Of a DNA stretch of 64,000 bases, positions 47,031-59,110 are shown piece by piece. A program made the translations under genes and the position numbers. Where the stretch lies: positions 7,475,837 to 7,539,836 of the forward strand of contig JANVCC010000120.1 in the NCBI GenBank assembly GCA_025345505.1. The letters are read 5' to 3'. The notes below the pieces were generated by a model, which saw only the letters and a program-made list of their open reading frames with translations, did no database searches and was not told where the DNA came from. Position 1 is the first letter of the stretch, and each line of letters starts with the position of its first letter. This DNA comes from Todiramphus chloris collaris. Lineage: Eukaryota; Chordata; Aves; Coraciiformes; Alcedinidae.

Positions 47031-47427
47031 GCAAGAGCTTTTTTTTTCTTCCTGGAATTTAGATTAGCTGTACTTGGTAAAGATGATGAGATTTAACACA
47101 ATGTAGTTTTGTAATTTTAATGAAATGCAAAGATCTACCAGAACTCTGGAAACAGATATCCAGAAATGTGCTCGGAGACTTTCAATAAACTTGAGGAGCA
47201 GGATGTACCCCCCCCGATGCTCACACAGCGCTTCCTGAAGTCCAGTGCTAATTCTCCTGGCTTTCATCAAACCCTTTTGCAGCACCAGGATACTCTCCTG
47301 CCTCACTCCCCACGCGGAGTTCGCAGGCTCGCTCCCTGCTAACGCGAGTCCCAGACCCGCTCAGCACCGCGCTGCTCCCGAGCAGGCCCAGCTCTGCCAG
47401 GAAACAATCACGTTGCAGCTTCAGACG

Positions 47428-47443
47428 GGATTAGTCGTAATCT
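47428..47443. promoter_or_regulatory. Paired K50-homeodomain-like sites
   Basis: GGATTA (47428-47433) and TAATCT (47438-47443) face each other four bases apart around GTCG, resembling inverted OTX/PITX-type sites (TAATCC/T). They lie in a segment with several retained CpGs (47290-47470). Confidence 0.25.
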
Positions 47444-48710
47444 GTTTGCATTGGCCTTGCATCCTCGGAAGGAGCTTTAGCCTTGGATGCAAACTGGGCT
47501 GGGCTGCGTGGCACGGCCGGGCAGCCGGGGCAGGGGCACCCGCACTGCCAGGATGGCAGCACGGGCAGAGGGCAGGAGGAAAGGTGTGCTCTGAGCTTGA
47601 AACGACCTGCAAGTCCTTCTGACTTCACGCTTTACAATTCAAGCATGCAGCTGAACACTCAAGCATCCGCTGGAGCTTGGGAAACTCTGCACCCTTTTTC
47701 TCCTGCCTCACAATGCACCTGCCTCTGGCTCTCTGATTTATCTGACATGAGACATTTTTGGGCTGTCGTATTAAGATAAAGAGATTCATTTGTTTCACGT
47801 ATCAGTCGCCTCTCTGCAGTTTTTCTCTCTCTGCCAGAGGATTTCTTTCCCCCCTGCCTGTGGTGTCCTAAGTCTCCTCTTGCACGCAGGTTCCCATTGC
47901 GCAGCCGTGGGAGAGGGAGCCAGAGCTGGCACTGTTGTGTCCTACAATCTGGAATTTCCATTCGGTGGAAAACCTCTTCTTCCCGTAGAGCGCAACCTCA
48001 GAGCAGGGGATAGCACTGCTGGGTGAGCTGGCGACAAATCTGAACCCAGCTTTCAGAGCACTATTATTTTCATATAAAAATGCAAAGAAAATGGGACAGT
48101 GAAGACACTCAGGCTTTGCTCTTCACATTCTTCTCATCCACTTTGCAGTGAAATGCTGCAATTGCCAAAGCAACGTATCCTTTGCAATCATAGCACCTTT
48201 TCCCAAGGCCAGGGGTCTTCTCAGATGAGCTGCAGTTCAGCCAGAGTTAAAGGTGCTGTTCACTGCCAGACATGGGCTCACATCAGCTGATAAAATGGCT
48301 CAAGCTTCAGATCCCTGCCCTTGCAAAAATCTGATAGTGCCAATCAGGAGAGCGGAGGGACAGACACCGGGGAGGTGAGGGGATGCTGGATGAGCTGGGG
48401 ATCAGCGTGCTTCTTGGTGCTCTACTCTTCCTAATGCTTCACACCCGCAAAGACTGGCCCCGCAGACTCTTCCAGATCAAATTCCACACTTCCTTGTTGG
48501 AAACAGCTGGATTTGCCAAAGGATGAAGGAAAATGTTTTCCATTAACACATCTAACACCCCCATTAGTGTGTTCTCAGTTGTACACAAGTGCTAATGAGA
48601 TTTCACTCTGACACAGTAGGACGAGAGACAGTAATTGTGGCACGTTTCATTTTCACGGCTGGAGTGGCTGAATTAATTGACTGAGATGAACCCTTCTGCA
48701 GGAGACAGCA

Positions 48711-48781
48711 TCTACCTTAGGTAGAAGCAAGGAGATAATTAGTTAATATTGGAGTGATTATGAGATGACTGCTGACAGGTG
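48711..48781. promoter_or_regulatory. Motif-dense core: palindrome, GATA, ATTA, MEIS/E-box
   Basis: TCTACC-TTA-GGTAGA (48711-48725) is a 6+3+6 palindrome. GATAA with TAATTAG follows (48734-48742), then TGACAG (MEIS/TGIF type, 48773-48778) overlapping CAGGTG (48776-48781, ZEB/SNAI-type E-box). Dense, enhancer-like arrangement inside the AT-rich island 48.4-48.9 kb. Confidence 0.3.
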
Positions 48782-48959
48782 CAAAAGCAGGTGAGAATGA
48801 GCAGCTCTGCAGCAGAAGTGCTGGTCTGGGTGGGAGACCAGCTGGGGAGGTGGGCACAGGCTGGAGAGCAGAGGCAGGTGTGGGTACTTTAAAGCACCCT
48901 TAGCTCGTTTTTTAATTCCCTGAAGCCTTTGCTCACCTTGTGCCCTTTACCTGGGGTGT

Positions 48960-51340
48960 GCCCAGGTGGCCCAGGGCAGCTCTAGAGAGGATGTCCGCTC
49001 CCAGGGCAGGTCCCCTGAGAAGGGGGATGGGGCCACGTGTGGAGCTGTGTCCTGGCCTTGGTCAGCCCTGGGTTATCCCACCAGCGCCTCAAACAAGGTG
49101 CTGAAGCTGGGGCCCTGGACCAGTCCCACGCGAGGGCAGTGGGCTCTGCAGCTCTGGCTCCCCTGAGCAGCTCTGGGTTCCCCTGCAAGAGCTCGTGTCT
49201 CCCTGGAGATGCCCAGGGATGCGCCAGGAGCCCTTCCGGGTGGAATGCAGCTATGGAGGGAAATATTTCACATCTTAGCAAATGAGAAAAGGGAAAAATA
49301 AGGTGAGTGAATGTTTTATTTAATGGACAATTTAATTGCTGACATCTGTGATAAAAGCTGGGGTTTTTTTCCCCGACTGGAGTTTGTTTCTATCTCAGGA
49401 TGAAGCAGGGATGAGGGGGCAAATTCTTTGGAGAGTCCTTTTGAGTCCTATCCAAGGAGGATAGGGAATGAAATGTGGCACATGTTAAGCATGTAAATGA
49501 GGTACTGATTTACTGATTTATCTGTTTCTCGCATGAGATCTTCTTTGGCTGCATCAAAAATTACTGTATTATTTATAAGCCTTAAACATTTAGAATTAGA
49601 TGTGTGGTTTTAAAACAAAACATCAAAATCTTCATGCAAACCACATTGTTTCAATAAGAAATTAGATTTTAAAAAAGCAAGTTCAGAATGTTTCTGTGCT
49701 GGATCAAACCTGCACTTCATGTGGTTTATATCCACATTGGATCCATTCTGTAGGACTGGGTTCTCTTCACAATGATTTGCAACAGTGAACTCAAAATAAA
49801 CAGATCTGGTTTCGTTCAGGGAATGTTTCCTTGTTATTGAAAAGCATCATTTTCTGCACTGTCCCTTGACACTTCTTGGGGAAATCCTGGAGACTCGCAG
49901 CTCATCTGAGGCACCAGGACATTGTGCCAGAGCCAGAAGCGCGCGATGTGCAGAGGCAGCTGCTCTCCACGACACGCTTCCGAGTGCTGGAGAGTGGCAG
50001 CTCCTCTCTCTGCAGGCTGTAACACTCTTTTGAGTGGTCCATTCCTCAGGGTAGGTGGCCCTTGCTGAGCTGTTTGATAAAGGATTTGGAGGAATCTGCA
50101 GAGCAGGGCTTGCTGTGACTCCTGTCTCATCCTGTGTTGACCAAAGCGATGTGGCGATGCTCTTCCACCCTCTCCAAAGATGCTGCTCTGGGCTCACAGT
50201 CCCAGTGTGAGAGGCATGTGCCCAGCAGAGACCCCGTCCCATCCCCAGCACTGTTGCTTTGACACCTCCACCACAGCTGCAATTGTTCCCCAGCAATGCA
50301 GTAACTCTGCCCTGGAAGGATCAATTCCCGAAGCGTGCGCTGCAGCTTCAACTCTGGCAGCACCTCAGCCCCTCTGCACAGCCCTCTGTCTGGAGGAGGC
50401 GTGGGGGTGTTTGCAGTCCACAGACCCCACCTTCACCTGCTTCTCTTCCAGAAGCAAGATGAAGTACAAGAGAGGCTGCAAGCAGCACCCTGCTGCTTTG
50501 CTTACTGAGAAGTGTTGGCCTTTTTAGAGCCAGGCTAGAGCTGCACCTCGGGGATGCGGAGAGAAGCCCCGGGGCTGCTGCCATTGCTGGTTTTGTGAGG
50601 CAGAGTGAATCATGTCTCGGAGCATCATGGACTTCTGGATTTAGTTGTATCACAACTTCCAGCTTCTGGCTATTTGTGCAACTAGTGTGTTCTTCGAGCG
50701 GGGGGAAGAAATGCTGATGTCTCTCGCTCACCCACAGGGGCCGTTGCCCCAGCATCATCACCCCATAAACATGTCAGCGGTGAAATGCAAACCAAATTGC
50801 CATAGAGAAGCACAACTGTAGTCAGCATCGCACCAGCCAGTTTGCCTCTTAGTCTGTAACTGCACTTGCAACAAAAAGCTGAGGGTGAAGGGCTCCAGGG
50901 CTCCATGTCATGGGGACAAGTCTCAGCTCAGCAAGGTGAGCTTTGAGCTGCCCTGCACCTGTTCTGGGTCACAGTGCAGCAGTTAATGTTCCCAAAATCA
51001 GCGATTTCCTCCCCCTGGAGTTGGGAAGGACCAACACCCCATCTGACCAAGGGGTAAAGTGACTTGCCCAGCGCCAGGCACAGGGCTGGCACTGCACACG
51101 CTCGCTGTGCTGTCCCACACCTGGTGTGGGCTGGAGACAACAGGCAGAGCAGCCGCACCGAGCTGTGATAGAAGTTGGCACTGGTGCCAACAGCAAGACG
51201 AAGCATCGACACACAGAGCCAGCCGGTGCTCTCTAAGCCGCCGTCCTGCCCTCGGTGTACATCTTGTGTGTGAGTGGGTCACGGATACCACTGCCTATTG
51301 TCATCGTGGGGGTCTCCTGTCATCCTCTTCCCACTGAATT
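48960..51340. other. GC-rich stretches around an AT-rich island
   Basis: AT-rich at 49.27-49.87 kb. At 50.72-50.94 kb an acceptor-like CTCACCCACAG and a donor-like AAGGTGAGC flank about 195 bp, but the frame tested closes within 30 codons, so no exon is called. Confidence 0.42.
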
Positions 51341-53780
51341 TGATGTATTTTTTTCGCTCCCAGCCTTGTGGTGTCTGTTGGGATGAGTCAGCGTTACCCA
51401 CTACGGCTCTTTCCCTCCATCCTTCTCGGCACCCGCTCTGCGCTCAGGAAGCTGGGAATCTTACTGGAGGACAGGAAACATTTGCTAACGCCCCATTTAA
51501 TGCACATTTTTCTAAGAGCAATGGAGGAGTTGAGGGGAAAAGCAAGAATGGCAGGAATTGCTCATTTCATTTCCTGTGGTTTCATAATTTTGTTGCTTAC
51601 CAATTTTGAATTTCACGAAGCTTGTGGTTTCCCAACAGCCTTCGTCTGTGGGGAGGATATATTTCAGTAGCATACTGAACTGACATGAAATCCCAAACAA
51701 AAATAATATGACAGTAATTGGTGTTCTAAGCTATGTGAGAAAGAAATACAAATACCCGGTGGCTGCGTTTGGCCCAGACAAGGAAGCAAAGCAAAACATC
51801 CCTGTGTCAGCAGGTCACCTCCGAGAGTCGGAAACGGAGATCGCTGGAGATCCCGGGTCTCCATCTCTATGCAAAGCGTACCCAAGGGTGGGACCAGGGC
51901 TCGCGGCCCCACCAGCCTGCGACTGACCGCTGGCTGGGCTGAGTGGAAAATGCCCAATTGCACGTTTGAAAACCATCGTACGTTTCCATGGGCTTTGGGT
52001 GCTGGCATGGGCCGTGCTGCAGCTGGGGTGGGAGCAGCTATGGCTGTGCTGGGTTCTCATCAACAGAGTTTTTTTTCCCCCCGAATTTTGCACTGGCGCC
52101 CCCTCAATGGGTTCCTCTGCCTCCTGGCCCCCGTGGGCTGGCCCTGCTTGGTCTGGAGCATCGCCTCGCTCCCCCGGCAGCACGCGGCACATCACCTCAC
52201 CAGGGCTGCCCCTCGCTGCCGTGCGCACCCAGCCGCCACGGGCGTAAGGGACAGGAGGAAAGGAGATCGGACAAGAGGAAAACGCCTTCCTAGATAAACA
52301 GATGAGCAGGAGGCCTCCAGAGTCAGCCTCGCGCAGAGGATGTTTTGCATCCATGTGAGCACAGGCAGCAATGTGCAGACAAGGAGAAGGCTCCTGGCAG
52401 GGCAGGGTCAAGGGTGTTCCTGAATCGCGCAAGGGACCAGTGGTCGCTCTCTGCAGAGGCTGCTCCCGCTCTGGGGATGAGCAGCCCGCCGCGGCTGAAG
52501 GCTGAGTGCACCCGGGCAAAGGGACGGTGGAGGTGTGGGAAGGGAGCGGAAAAAGGTGCCTCTCTCTTTCTTCCCTGAGCAAATCCCTGCTGTCAACAGC
52601 CTGGCCGGGGCTGATGCTGGAGCCTGAGGTGGCCACAGGCTCTTCTTGCAGCCTGGGCTGGCCCATCCCCATGGACTCAGAGCTTGACCTCTGCTAGAGG
52701 AGTTAAGTGGGTGCACCAAAGAGGGATTTGTGCTGTTGCAGCTTCATGGAAAGCTTCAGGATGTCAGCAGAATGAAGCCTGCTGCCTCTGGTGGCCTTGG
52801 ACCAGGTCTGTAACGGATGAGCCCATCCTAATGCTGCCCGCTGACCCTGCAGCTGAAGGGGAGCCTTGTGCAATAACCCTGGGACGCACGAAACTTGTCT
52901 CTAAATGTCTCTCCGGAACAACTCACGGATCGCAGCTGATTAGGTACAGTAATAGCTGCTAACATCCTCCTCTGGAAACTGCTGGAGAGTTACTTGTGTT
53001 TATTGAAAATAAACTTTCAGAGGTGAAGAGAAGACTATTGGTGAAGAAAATACGTTTGTGAGCTTAGAATTTATAGCCTGCCTCCATAAAGCTGTCCAGA
53101 ATCTGCGGATCTTTGCTTCAGATACTCATGTTAAAATAATTTTCATTCTGTTAAATGAAAAGTGCTTTAAGTTTGGCAGGGCTGTGCTGCTCATGCTCTC
53201 ACCACTTCATAAATAATACTTTATAATAACAGCTCAGAATAAAACTAAAAAAAAAAAAGGGGAGGGGGCCAAGGTCTGCTCTGAGCTCTCCTTGTTGGCT
53301 GTAAATACCTCTTGCCATGATGTCAGCTGCTCTGACAGAGGATCTGCCCAAATCACTACCACATGTGTAGCCAAGGGATGGGCTTTACCTGGACTTTCCA
53401 CTTACTGAGTAATGTGGCTCACAGTCCTGGCACTGCTCACACATGGCTCATGGTTACAGGCTCCTCTATATTTTCCTGTTAATCAGTTACTAATATTGGA
53501 CAGTGCAATTTCATCAAATCATCTTATTTTTATTTCTTCCACACTTTTTATTCTCTAAATAAAAATTACTTCACACTTTCCTGAATGTCTCTGATACAAT
53601 TTAATTCAAAACACGCAGTCACGGGAACGGGATGAGAGCTCTTCATCCGGACAGAAACCAGAACCCACGATAAGGACAGAGTGAGACGGCCCTGTCTCTG
53701 GGAGGACAGTGAAGTAAGCGTCAAGAAACAAACTTCTCGCTGCAGAAGATGCATCCAGCTGTTTGAGGCTTTACTGCAAC
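51340..53780. other. AT-rich islands flanking GC-rich sequence
   Basis: AT-rich at 51.48-51.75 and 52.93-53.78 kb. The latter has GTTTATT-GAA-AATAAAC (52998-53014) and TTTTCATT-CTGTTA-AATGAAAA (53140-53161) inverted repeats. GGCGCCCCCT (52095-52104) is a CTCF-like core on minus. The 285-codon minus frame at 51815-52672 shows no domain. Confidence 0.38.
53247..53258. repeat. Poly-A run of 12
   Basis: A tract followed by GGGGAGGGGG, in an AT-rich island. No retrocopy recognised. Confidence 0.95.
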
Positions 53781-55790
53781 ATCGTAAAATTGGATAAATT
53801 CTGTGGCCTGAGATGTCCCGCTCGTGTCCTGCGGGCTGCTGGCAGGCGCCCGGTGCAGTTTGGGCAGGCTGGGGATGCTCGATCCTTCCTCCTTTGGCCG
53901 GCAGTGTCCTTGTGTTCGGGAACACGGCGGAGCTGGGCAGCTTATTGGGATAAACCGAGGGGCAGCCGCAGCCCCCCACTGTCCCCACCATGCCATCCCA
54001 CTCTGCTGTGTGCCCTGGCTCCCACCAGCACCTGGAGTGCAATGGTCAGGCTAGGAACACGTGGCTTTCAGGACCTGTAACACTTCTAATGACCCTTGAA
54101 AATTGTTTACTAGCCCTTCAAGGGGCTGAATTAATGAAATTGCCCAGACTTGGCCTGGGTGTGACGGAGCCCAGGGAGGGATCTGCCCCTCACCCTGCAG
54201 AGCAGCCTGGAGGCTGAACGTGCCCCCGCCCCGACTCTCTGGACGACTCAAGAAAGGCTTCTCCCTTCATGGCTTTGTACCCATGATTTTAATTAGTCTG
54301 CTCTGTGAAGTGGTTTGGGGATGCTGCTCGTATGAAAGGCACAGTAAAAAAGAGCACAGTTGAGCACTGAATAGCAGGACATGTCCACATGTGGCAGATG
54401 TTAGTCACATTGCTGAGCCCTTTGTCTGGAAGGACTCGGCCACATACACCCAGCTCTGCCATGAGGAAAGTGCAGGGAGTGGCTCGGGAGCTGAGCAGGC
54501 ATTAGAAAATGGTGTATTTTGGCCAAAACCTTGAGAAATGTGTGTATAATAACACGGAGCTAACGTCCGACTGCAGCAAAGCGTTTCTAGCACGTATTTG
54601 ACTTGAAGCATGAGCTTTAACCCTCCTCGCCCCCGGAGAGCTGATGCTTCGGCTCCTGAGCTCCCTGCGGCTGCTCAAAGTTAATGACACTCGGCTGGGT
54701 GTTTCCCAAGCCAGAGCAAGGCAGACCTCAGGCTTGTGGAAGGTGGCAGCTCGTCACCCAGCTACAGGCTTCGTTATCCAGCCCTGGCCCCAGCCTTTGT
54801 GTTAGCAGGAGGGAGATCTCTGAGGATTTGGCTCAGTGCAGACAATGATGCCATGAGTACAGAGTTTTTCTCAGTGCCAACAAGTCTAACCTAATAAAAG
54901 GGGGAAATTTCCACTGACCGCAGGGGAGCGGGATGGTTTTGACAGAAAAAAGAGGTGGAAAATTATTTATGACAGTGTAATTGCATTTGAGACAACTTGT
55001 ATCCAGCCAAGATTCCACAAGAAATTTAGGAAAGAACAACTTTAGGTCAATCTGATTTGTTGTCCTGTGTGTGTAGGGGGGAAGTTTCCCTTGTGAAAAT
55101 TGGACTCTGCAACCTTATAAGATCTCATAATCAAAATTAATGTGGAAAATAAATTGCTGGCTGGCATCCCTGTCAGCAACGGACACTCACTTTAACGCTG
55201 CTGTCCTGAGACAGCTGCACGTCCCAGTCTACCCGGCCCCGTGGAGCTGGCGTTTCCCTCTGGTTCCCTTAAAATCTGGTTTTATTGTCCCCAGGGCTGA
55301 AGGGAGGAACAAAAGGATGCCAGAGCTCTGGGCAGGGTGGCAAAGGCTGTGTAACTCCAGCTGGGAGAGGAGGGACCCACTCACACCCTGGTCCGAGGGC
55401 AGGACCCTGCTTGCTGCTCCCTGCCCTCGCAGGGCGATGCCCCGTCCTCGATGTCCTCCAGGGCTGGGTCCCACGTTGGGCAGCTGCCATCACGCTGTGC
55501 TCTCGGGATCTGCTCTCCCCAGCCGGGCCAGCCCCAGGACGATGCTGTCACCACCTCCCCCGTGCCCAGGCTGTGCCCCTGCCCGTCCCCCTTGCACTCC
55601 TGTTACCTATTTCGGGGGAGATTCGGGGAAACCAGGTTCTCACTCCCCAGCAGAAATTGGCCAGGTCACTTCAGCTCTCCCCGGGGCTTCTCAAGTCTCT
55701 CAGGACCTGGCTGCTGCTCCCCGGCGAGTGCAATTGCTCGGGTCTTGAAAGCATGATGGATGCGTTCTTCAAGTCCAGCTGGACTCTCAG
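53780..55790. other. Non-coding mixed stretch
   Basis: GC-rich at 53.8-54.25 and 55.2-55.75 kb, AT-rich at 54.27-54.4 and 54.83-55.15 kb. A 300-codon + frame (55285-56187) has no recognisable domain and runs through the inverted repeat at 55.84 kb. Confidence 0.45.
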
Positions 55791-56480
55791 GCATCGTACT
55801 TGCAAGCTTTCCTCTGCCACCAAGGGAGACAGAAACTTTCACTTTTCAAATAGAGGTGAAAGTTTAATGAACTCCCTCAAGAGTCTCTCACTGGGCACAT
55901 TCACTCCAGAAGCTGGAGCTTTAAGACAAAACACCATTTACTGCAAACAGTTGCATCCCTGTAAGACCAAAGGCTGTTGGCTCCCTCCAGCAGAACCCCA
56001 GGGCTGCCGCGGGAGCTGCAGGAGGTGTGGACAGGGAGCAGTGCGCGGGCTCTGGAGGTGTCGCCTCTGCGTGGAGAGGTTACTGGGTTTTAACCTGGCC
56101 CCATTGGAGAATGTGCTGCTAATTCCAGTGGTTAATTTTATTATGTGTCATTTCCCTCCATTATTTGGTTCAAAAGATGAAGACTAAACGTAGGTTTTTA
56201 AATTGTCCAGATTTCAGATCTTGCCCCTGGGAAAGCTTCAATCTCCTCTTTTGTTTTCATTTAGGTTTTTTGCAGGTCTGCAAATGTGTTTGTTTTAATA
56301 ATGCAGCTGCAGGACAGATTAAAAAAAGCAAGTATCGCTGGCATTTAATATCTCTAATCCAACAGTAAGACAAGCCTGCCAACTGTTTGCTTAATGTTCA
56401 ACATCCTTTTCTGATTAAGCAAAAGGTTTGAAGTGATTATAGTTTATTTACAACAAAAGTGGACTTAAATGAGAGTTAAT
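55790..56480. other. AT-rich island
   Basis: Begins with the PRDM1/IRF-like inverted repeat and continues AT-rich with GGTTAATTTTATTATG at about 56.13 kb and a dense ATTAAGC segment at 56.39-56.43 kb. Candidate enhancer. Confidence 0.36.
55833..55865. promoter_or_regulatory. 10-bp inverted repeat containing a PRDM1/IRF-like site
   Basis: AAACTTTCAC (55833-55842) is mirrored perfectly by GTGAAAGTTT (55856-55865) across 13 bases. The left arm extended to 55844 reads AAGTGAAAGT on the minus strand, the PRDM1 (Blimp-1) core and close to IRF-type GAAA repeats. The right arm carries GGTGAAAGT on +. It lies at the left edge of an AT-rich island. Roughly one 10-bp perfect inverted repeat with a loop this short is expected by chance in 64 kb, so the factor match is the main support. 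Confidence 0.35.
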
Positions 56481-59110
56481 TCCTCCCCCTCCTCCCTCGT
56501 TGGGCCGCTTGCCCGTTGCCATGTGTCTCAGCTCCCTCTTCGAGAGCATCCACAGAAGCCACGGGCAGATGTTCCCACCAGGGCTCTCCAAGAAGGGGTT
56601 CTCCCCTGGGGGCCCTGGGGATTTGGGGCACCCCCGGGGGTCCCGGCTTACCCTGTGCTGTGGTGATCATCACACGGCAGCTCCCACAAGGCTTGGTCCT
56701 GGCACTGCTGCCCATCTCAGGTGGGTGCCCTGTTCTGTTCCTCCAGGGACACAAGGGAGGAAAGAGGTGAAAGTGATGGAAAAGAGGAGGTAAAATCCAT
56801 TCCCAAGAGACCAAAAAAATAAATGGACTTTTATTTGATTTCTAGTCAGAACTTAAATATTCCTACTGGTAGCTTGCAGCTGGGGGGAGTTTCTCTTCGG
56901 TAGACTTCAACATTTCCCAGCATATGAAAACAAAAGCCAGAGGGGCAGCATCCAGGAGCTTTTCCCAATAACCTCCCTGGGACCCCCTAAAGCCACCCAG
57001 CCCTGCTGAGCAGGTGATGGGAGCTCCTTTCTCCAGACCCCATGGTGCATGCCAGAGTCTGCTGCAGGTGCAAGGCACAGCTACAGGCCTGTGATGAGAT
57101 AATTATTTAGACTTGTAATTGCCTCCCTGAGTCCTGGGTGCCTGGCTGATAACCAGGTTACTGCTCAGGCACTTTTCCAGCAAGCTCTGCAGCCTCCGGA
57201 GCAGGCGATGCTCACTGGGCATGGACCATGTGGGCAACCAGGAGACGGCAGCAGCACCCAGGTTGCCCCTTCCCCAAAGCCCTTTTCTCCTCAACGGGCA
57301 GGTGCATTTTCAGGTTGGGAACCCAGGAAGTCTCAGACCTCCCTGGGGCAGCTGCAGAAAGCAAGGAGGGGGCCAGGGGCACACAGGGCCCCCCTCACTG
57401 TCCCGGACCAAAAGGCACGGGCTTCTCCCCCAGCTGCACAGATGTGGCTGGAGATCTTTATGGTCCCAGTTGGACAACTCACCCTCCCTGTGCACAGAGC
57501 CTATTTGTGACTTCCATGTGATTTCTCTGTTAATTGGAAGTAATCTTCCTATAAAAATGTAAAATTGCTTCTCCAAAGAAAACGTCGAGCCCATGCTGCA
57601 CGCCGACGTGGTGAAATGCTGTGAGCACAGCTCGGGGAGGGGTCACCCCGCTGCCGGGCAGGGTCTGCTCGGGAGGGATTTGGCATTTCCCAGCAGCGAG
57701 GGCAGCTCAATGGACACAATGAGGCTGGCGGGACCCCGGCGGGCGGCACGCCGGCGTTGCCCATATTACTACCTTGCGGATCAATGGAGGCCCCGGCTCT
57801 CACCGGCAGGGAGTGCAAGGAAGAAAGACACAAAAGCTGCAGAGAGTGAATAAACTCAATTAGATCGCTGTAATTGCAACAAGAATTAGTGTGGGGGTCG
57901 GGCACATGTGCTGTCTCGGAGCAGTAATTAAAAGTGCAGTGTTTGCCATGTTGGGGAGGTGGCCTGCTGGGTCCCAGCAGTGCCCTTTGAAAAGCTCCAT
58001 GATGGAGCTTCTAGCCTGGATAAATACAAATGTCAGTGCCTCGCAGCCCGTGGGGGGACTCTCAATCCACAGCCCAGTGGGAGAATCCACTGCTTTACAT
58101 TCCCAACAGTTGGGCTAATTTCAGAGTCAGGCTTTGATGTGCTTTGGGGAGCCCTGTGTGCTACACACTTTCCCAGTGAGAAGCCCCCTCCCTTTCTCAA
58201 ATGCTTTATTAATTTTCTCCTGTGGTTTTTTTTATCCTCCCTTTCTCTTGGGCCCGCCTGCAACTTCTCTTTTGTGCTCACACAGCAGGGCTCATAGCGG
58301 AGAATTTATATAATTCTGAAATATATATAAAGAAGGGATAAAAGAGGAGATGTAGGAACCTGCAGAGACTATAGCAACAATCCGTCCTGGAAGCCAGGTT
58401 CCTCTTCCTCTGGCCACCAGACCCCTGTGCCCCCAGCACCCATACCAGTGGTTCCTGCTCCTCCCCATCTCTGCTGTCAGCGTGGAGGCAGGGGTAGCTG
58501 ATCCCCCGAGGGACGACAAAGGTGACAGTGGGCTGTTAATAACGGGAGCCACCAGTGCCCCACAACAGCTGTGATGGGCAGGATGGAGCATCCAGGTTTC
58601 CCAGCCCAGTTTCTGCAAAGGCCAGGCCAGGGTCCAGTGGGGACTGGCCATTGCCACCTGCCTGTGGCTGGTAGCCACCATGACAGGCAGCGGTGCCAGC
58701 AGGCTGCAGGGGTGCAGGCCAGGGCACTGCCATGGCACGGGATGCTCGTGGCTCTGCCAGGCGTGGGATGCTTGCAGCCCCCAGTACCCGTCCCAGCGCA
58801 CAACAGCAGCACTTGACTGTGCCTGGCACAGTTGTGCCGTGGTCCCCGGTGGTCCCCTCGTCCTGTGGTGCTCACCAGGAACAACCAGCACCGCCTGGGT
58901 GCTGCCGCCGTGGCCGGAGACCATCCCTGCTGGCGTGTGCAGGCTCACAGTGTTCAGCTCTGCCAGAGCAGAAGCCCCTCCATGAGCCTTCAGCCTCCTC
59001 TGCCCAGTCCCGCTGCCCTCGCCTCTCCCCGCATCCCGCCCGCTGCTGGGCGATGGCGACATCCCCACGCCGCAGAGAGCAGACCGGGGCTGCTCAGCTC
59101 CTTCTAAGCT
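56480..59110. other. Mostly GC-rich non-coding stretch with one ATTA-cluster island
   Basis: G-rich tracts at about 56.6-56.64 kb, a CpG-containing segment at 57.58-57.8 kb, then the ATTA cluster (57851-57888) and AT-rich 58.19-58.35 kb. The 258-codon minus frame at 58292-59068 shows no domain. Confidence 0.42.
57851..57888. promoter_or_regulatory. Cluster of three ATTA cores
   Basis: CAATTAG (57857-57863), TAATTG (57871-57876) and GAATTAG (from 57882) fall within about 35 bp, separated by a CpG-containing ATCGCTG. Homeodomain-type cluster just after a GC-rich, CpG-containing stretch. Confidence 0.28.

Larger units (their letters stand above)
47030..48960. other. AT-rich islands with motif-dense cores
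   Basis: AT-rich at 47.03-47.2 and 48.44-48.9 kb. The CpG-containing segment 47.29-47.47 kb holds the paired GGATTA/TAATCT sites, and the core 48711-48781 is listed separately. No exon recognised. Confidence 0.36.

Noticed and set aside
50739-50933. Internal exon between acceptor-like CCCACAG and donor-like AAGGTGAGC
   Set aside because: The + frame I translated closes within 30 codons and no protein similarity is recognised.
52091-52108. CTCF insulator site
   Set aside because: The GGCGCCCCCT core matches, but the flanking half of the consensus does not; likewise the partial core near 32.74 kb.
55285-56187. 300-codon + frame as a gene
   Set aside because: No domain, composition changes sharply where it enters AT-rich DNA, and no promoter or splice context was found.
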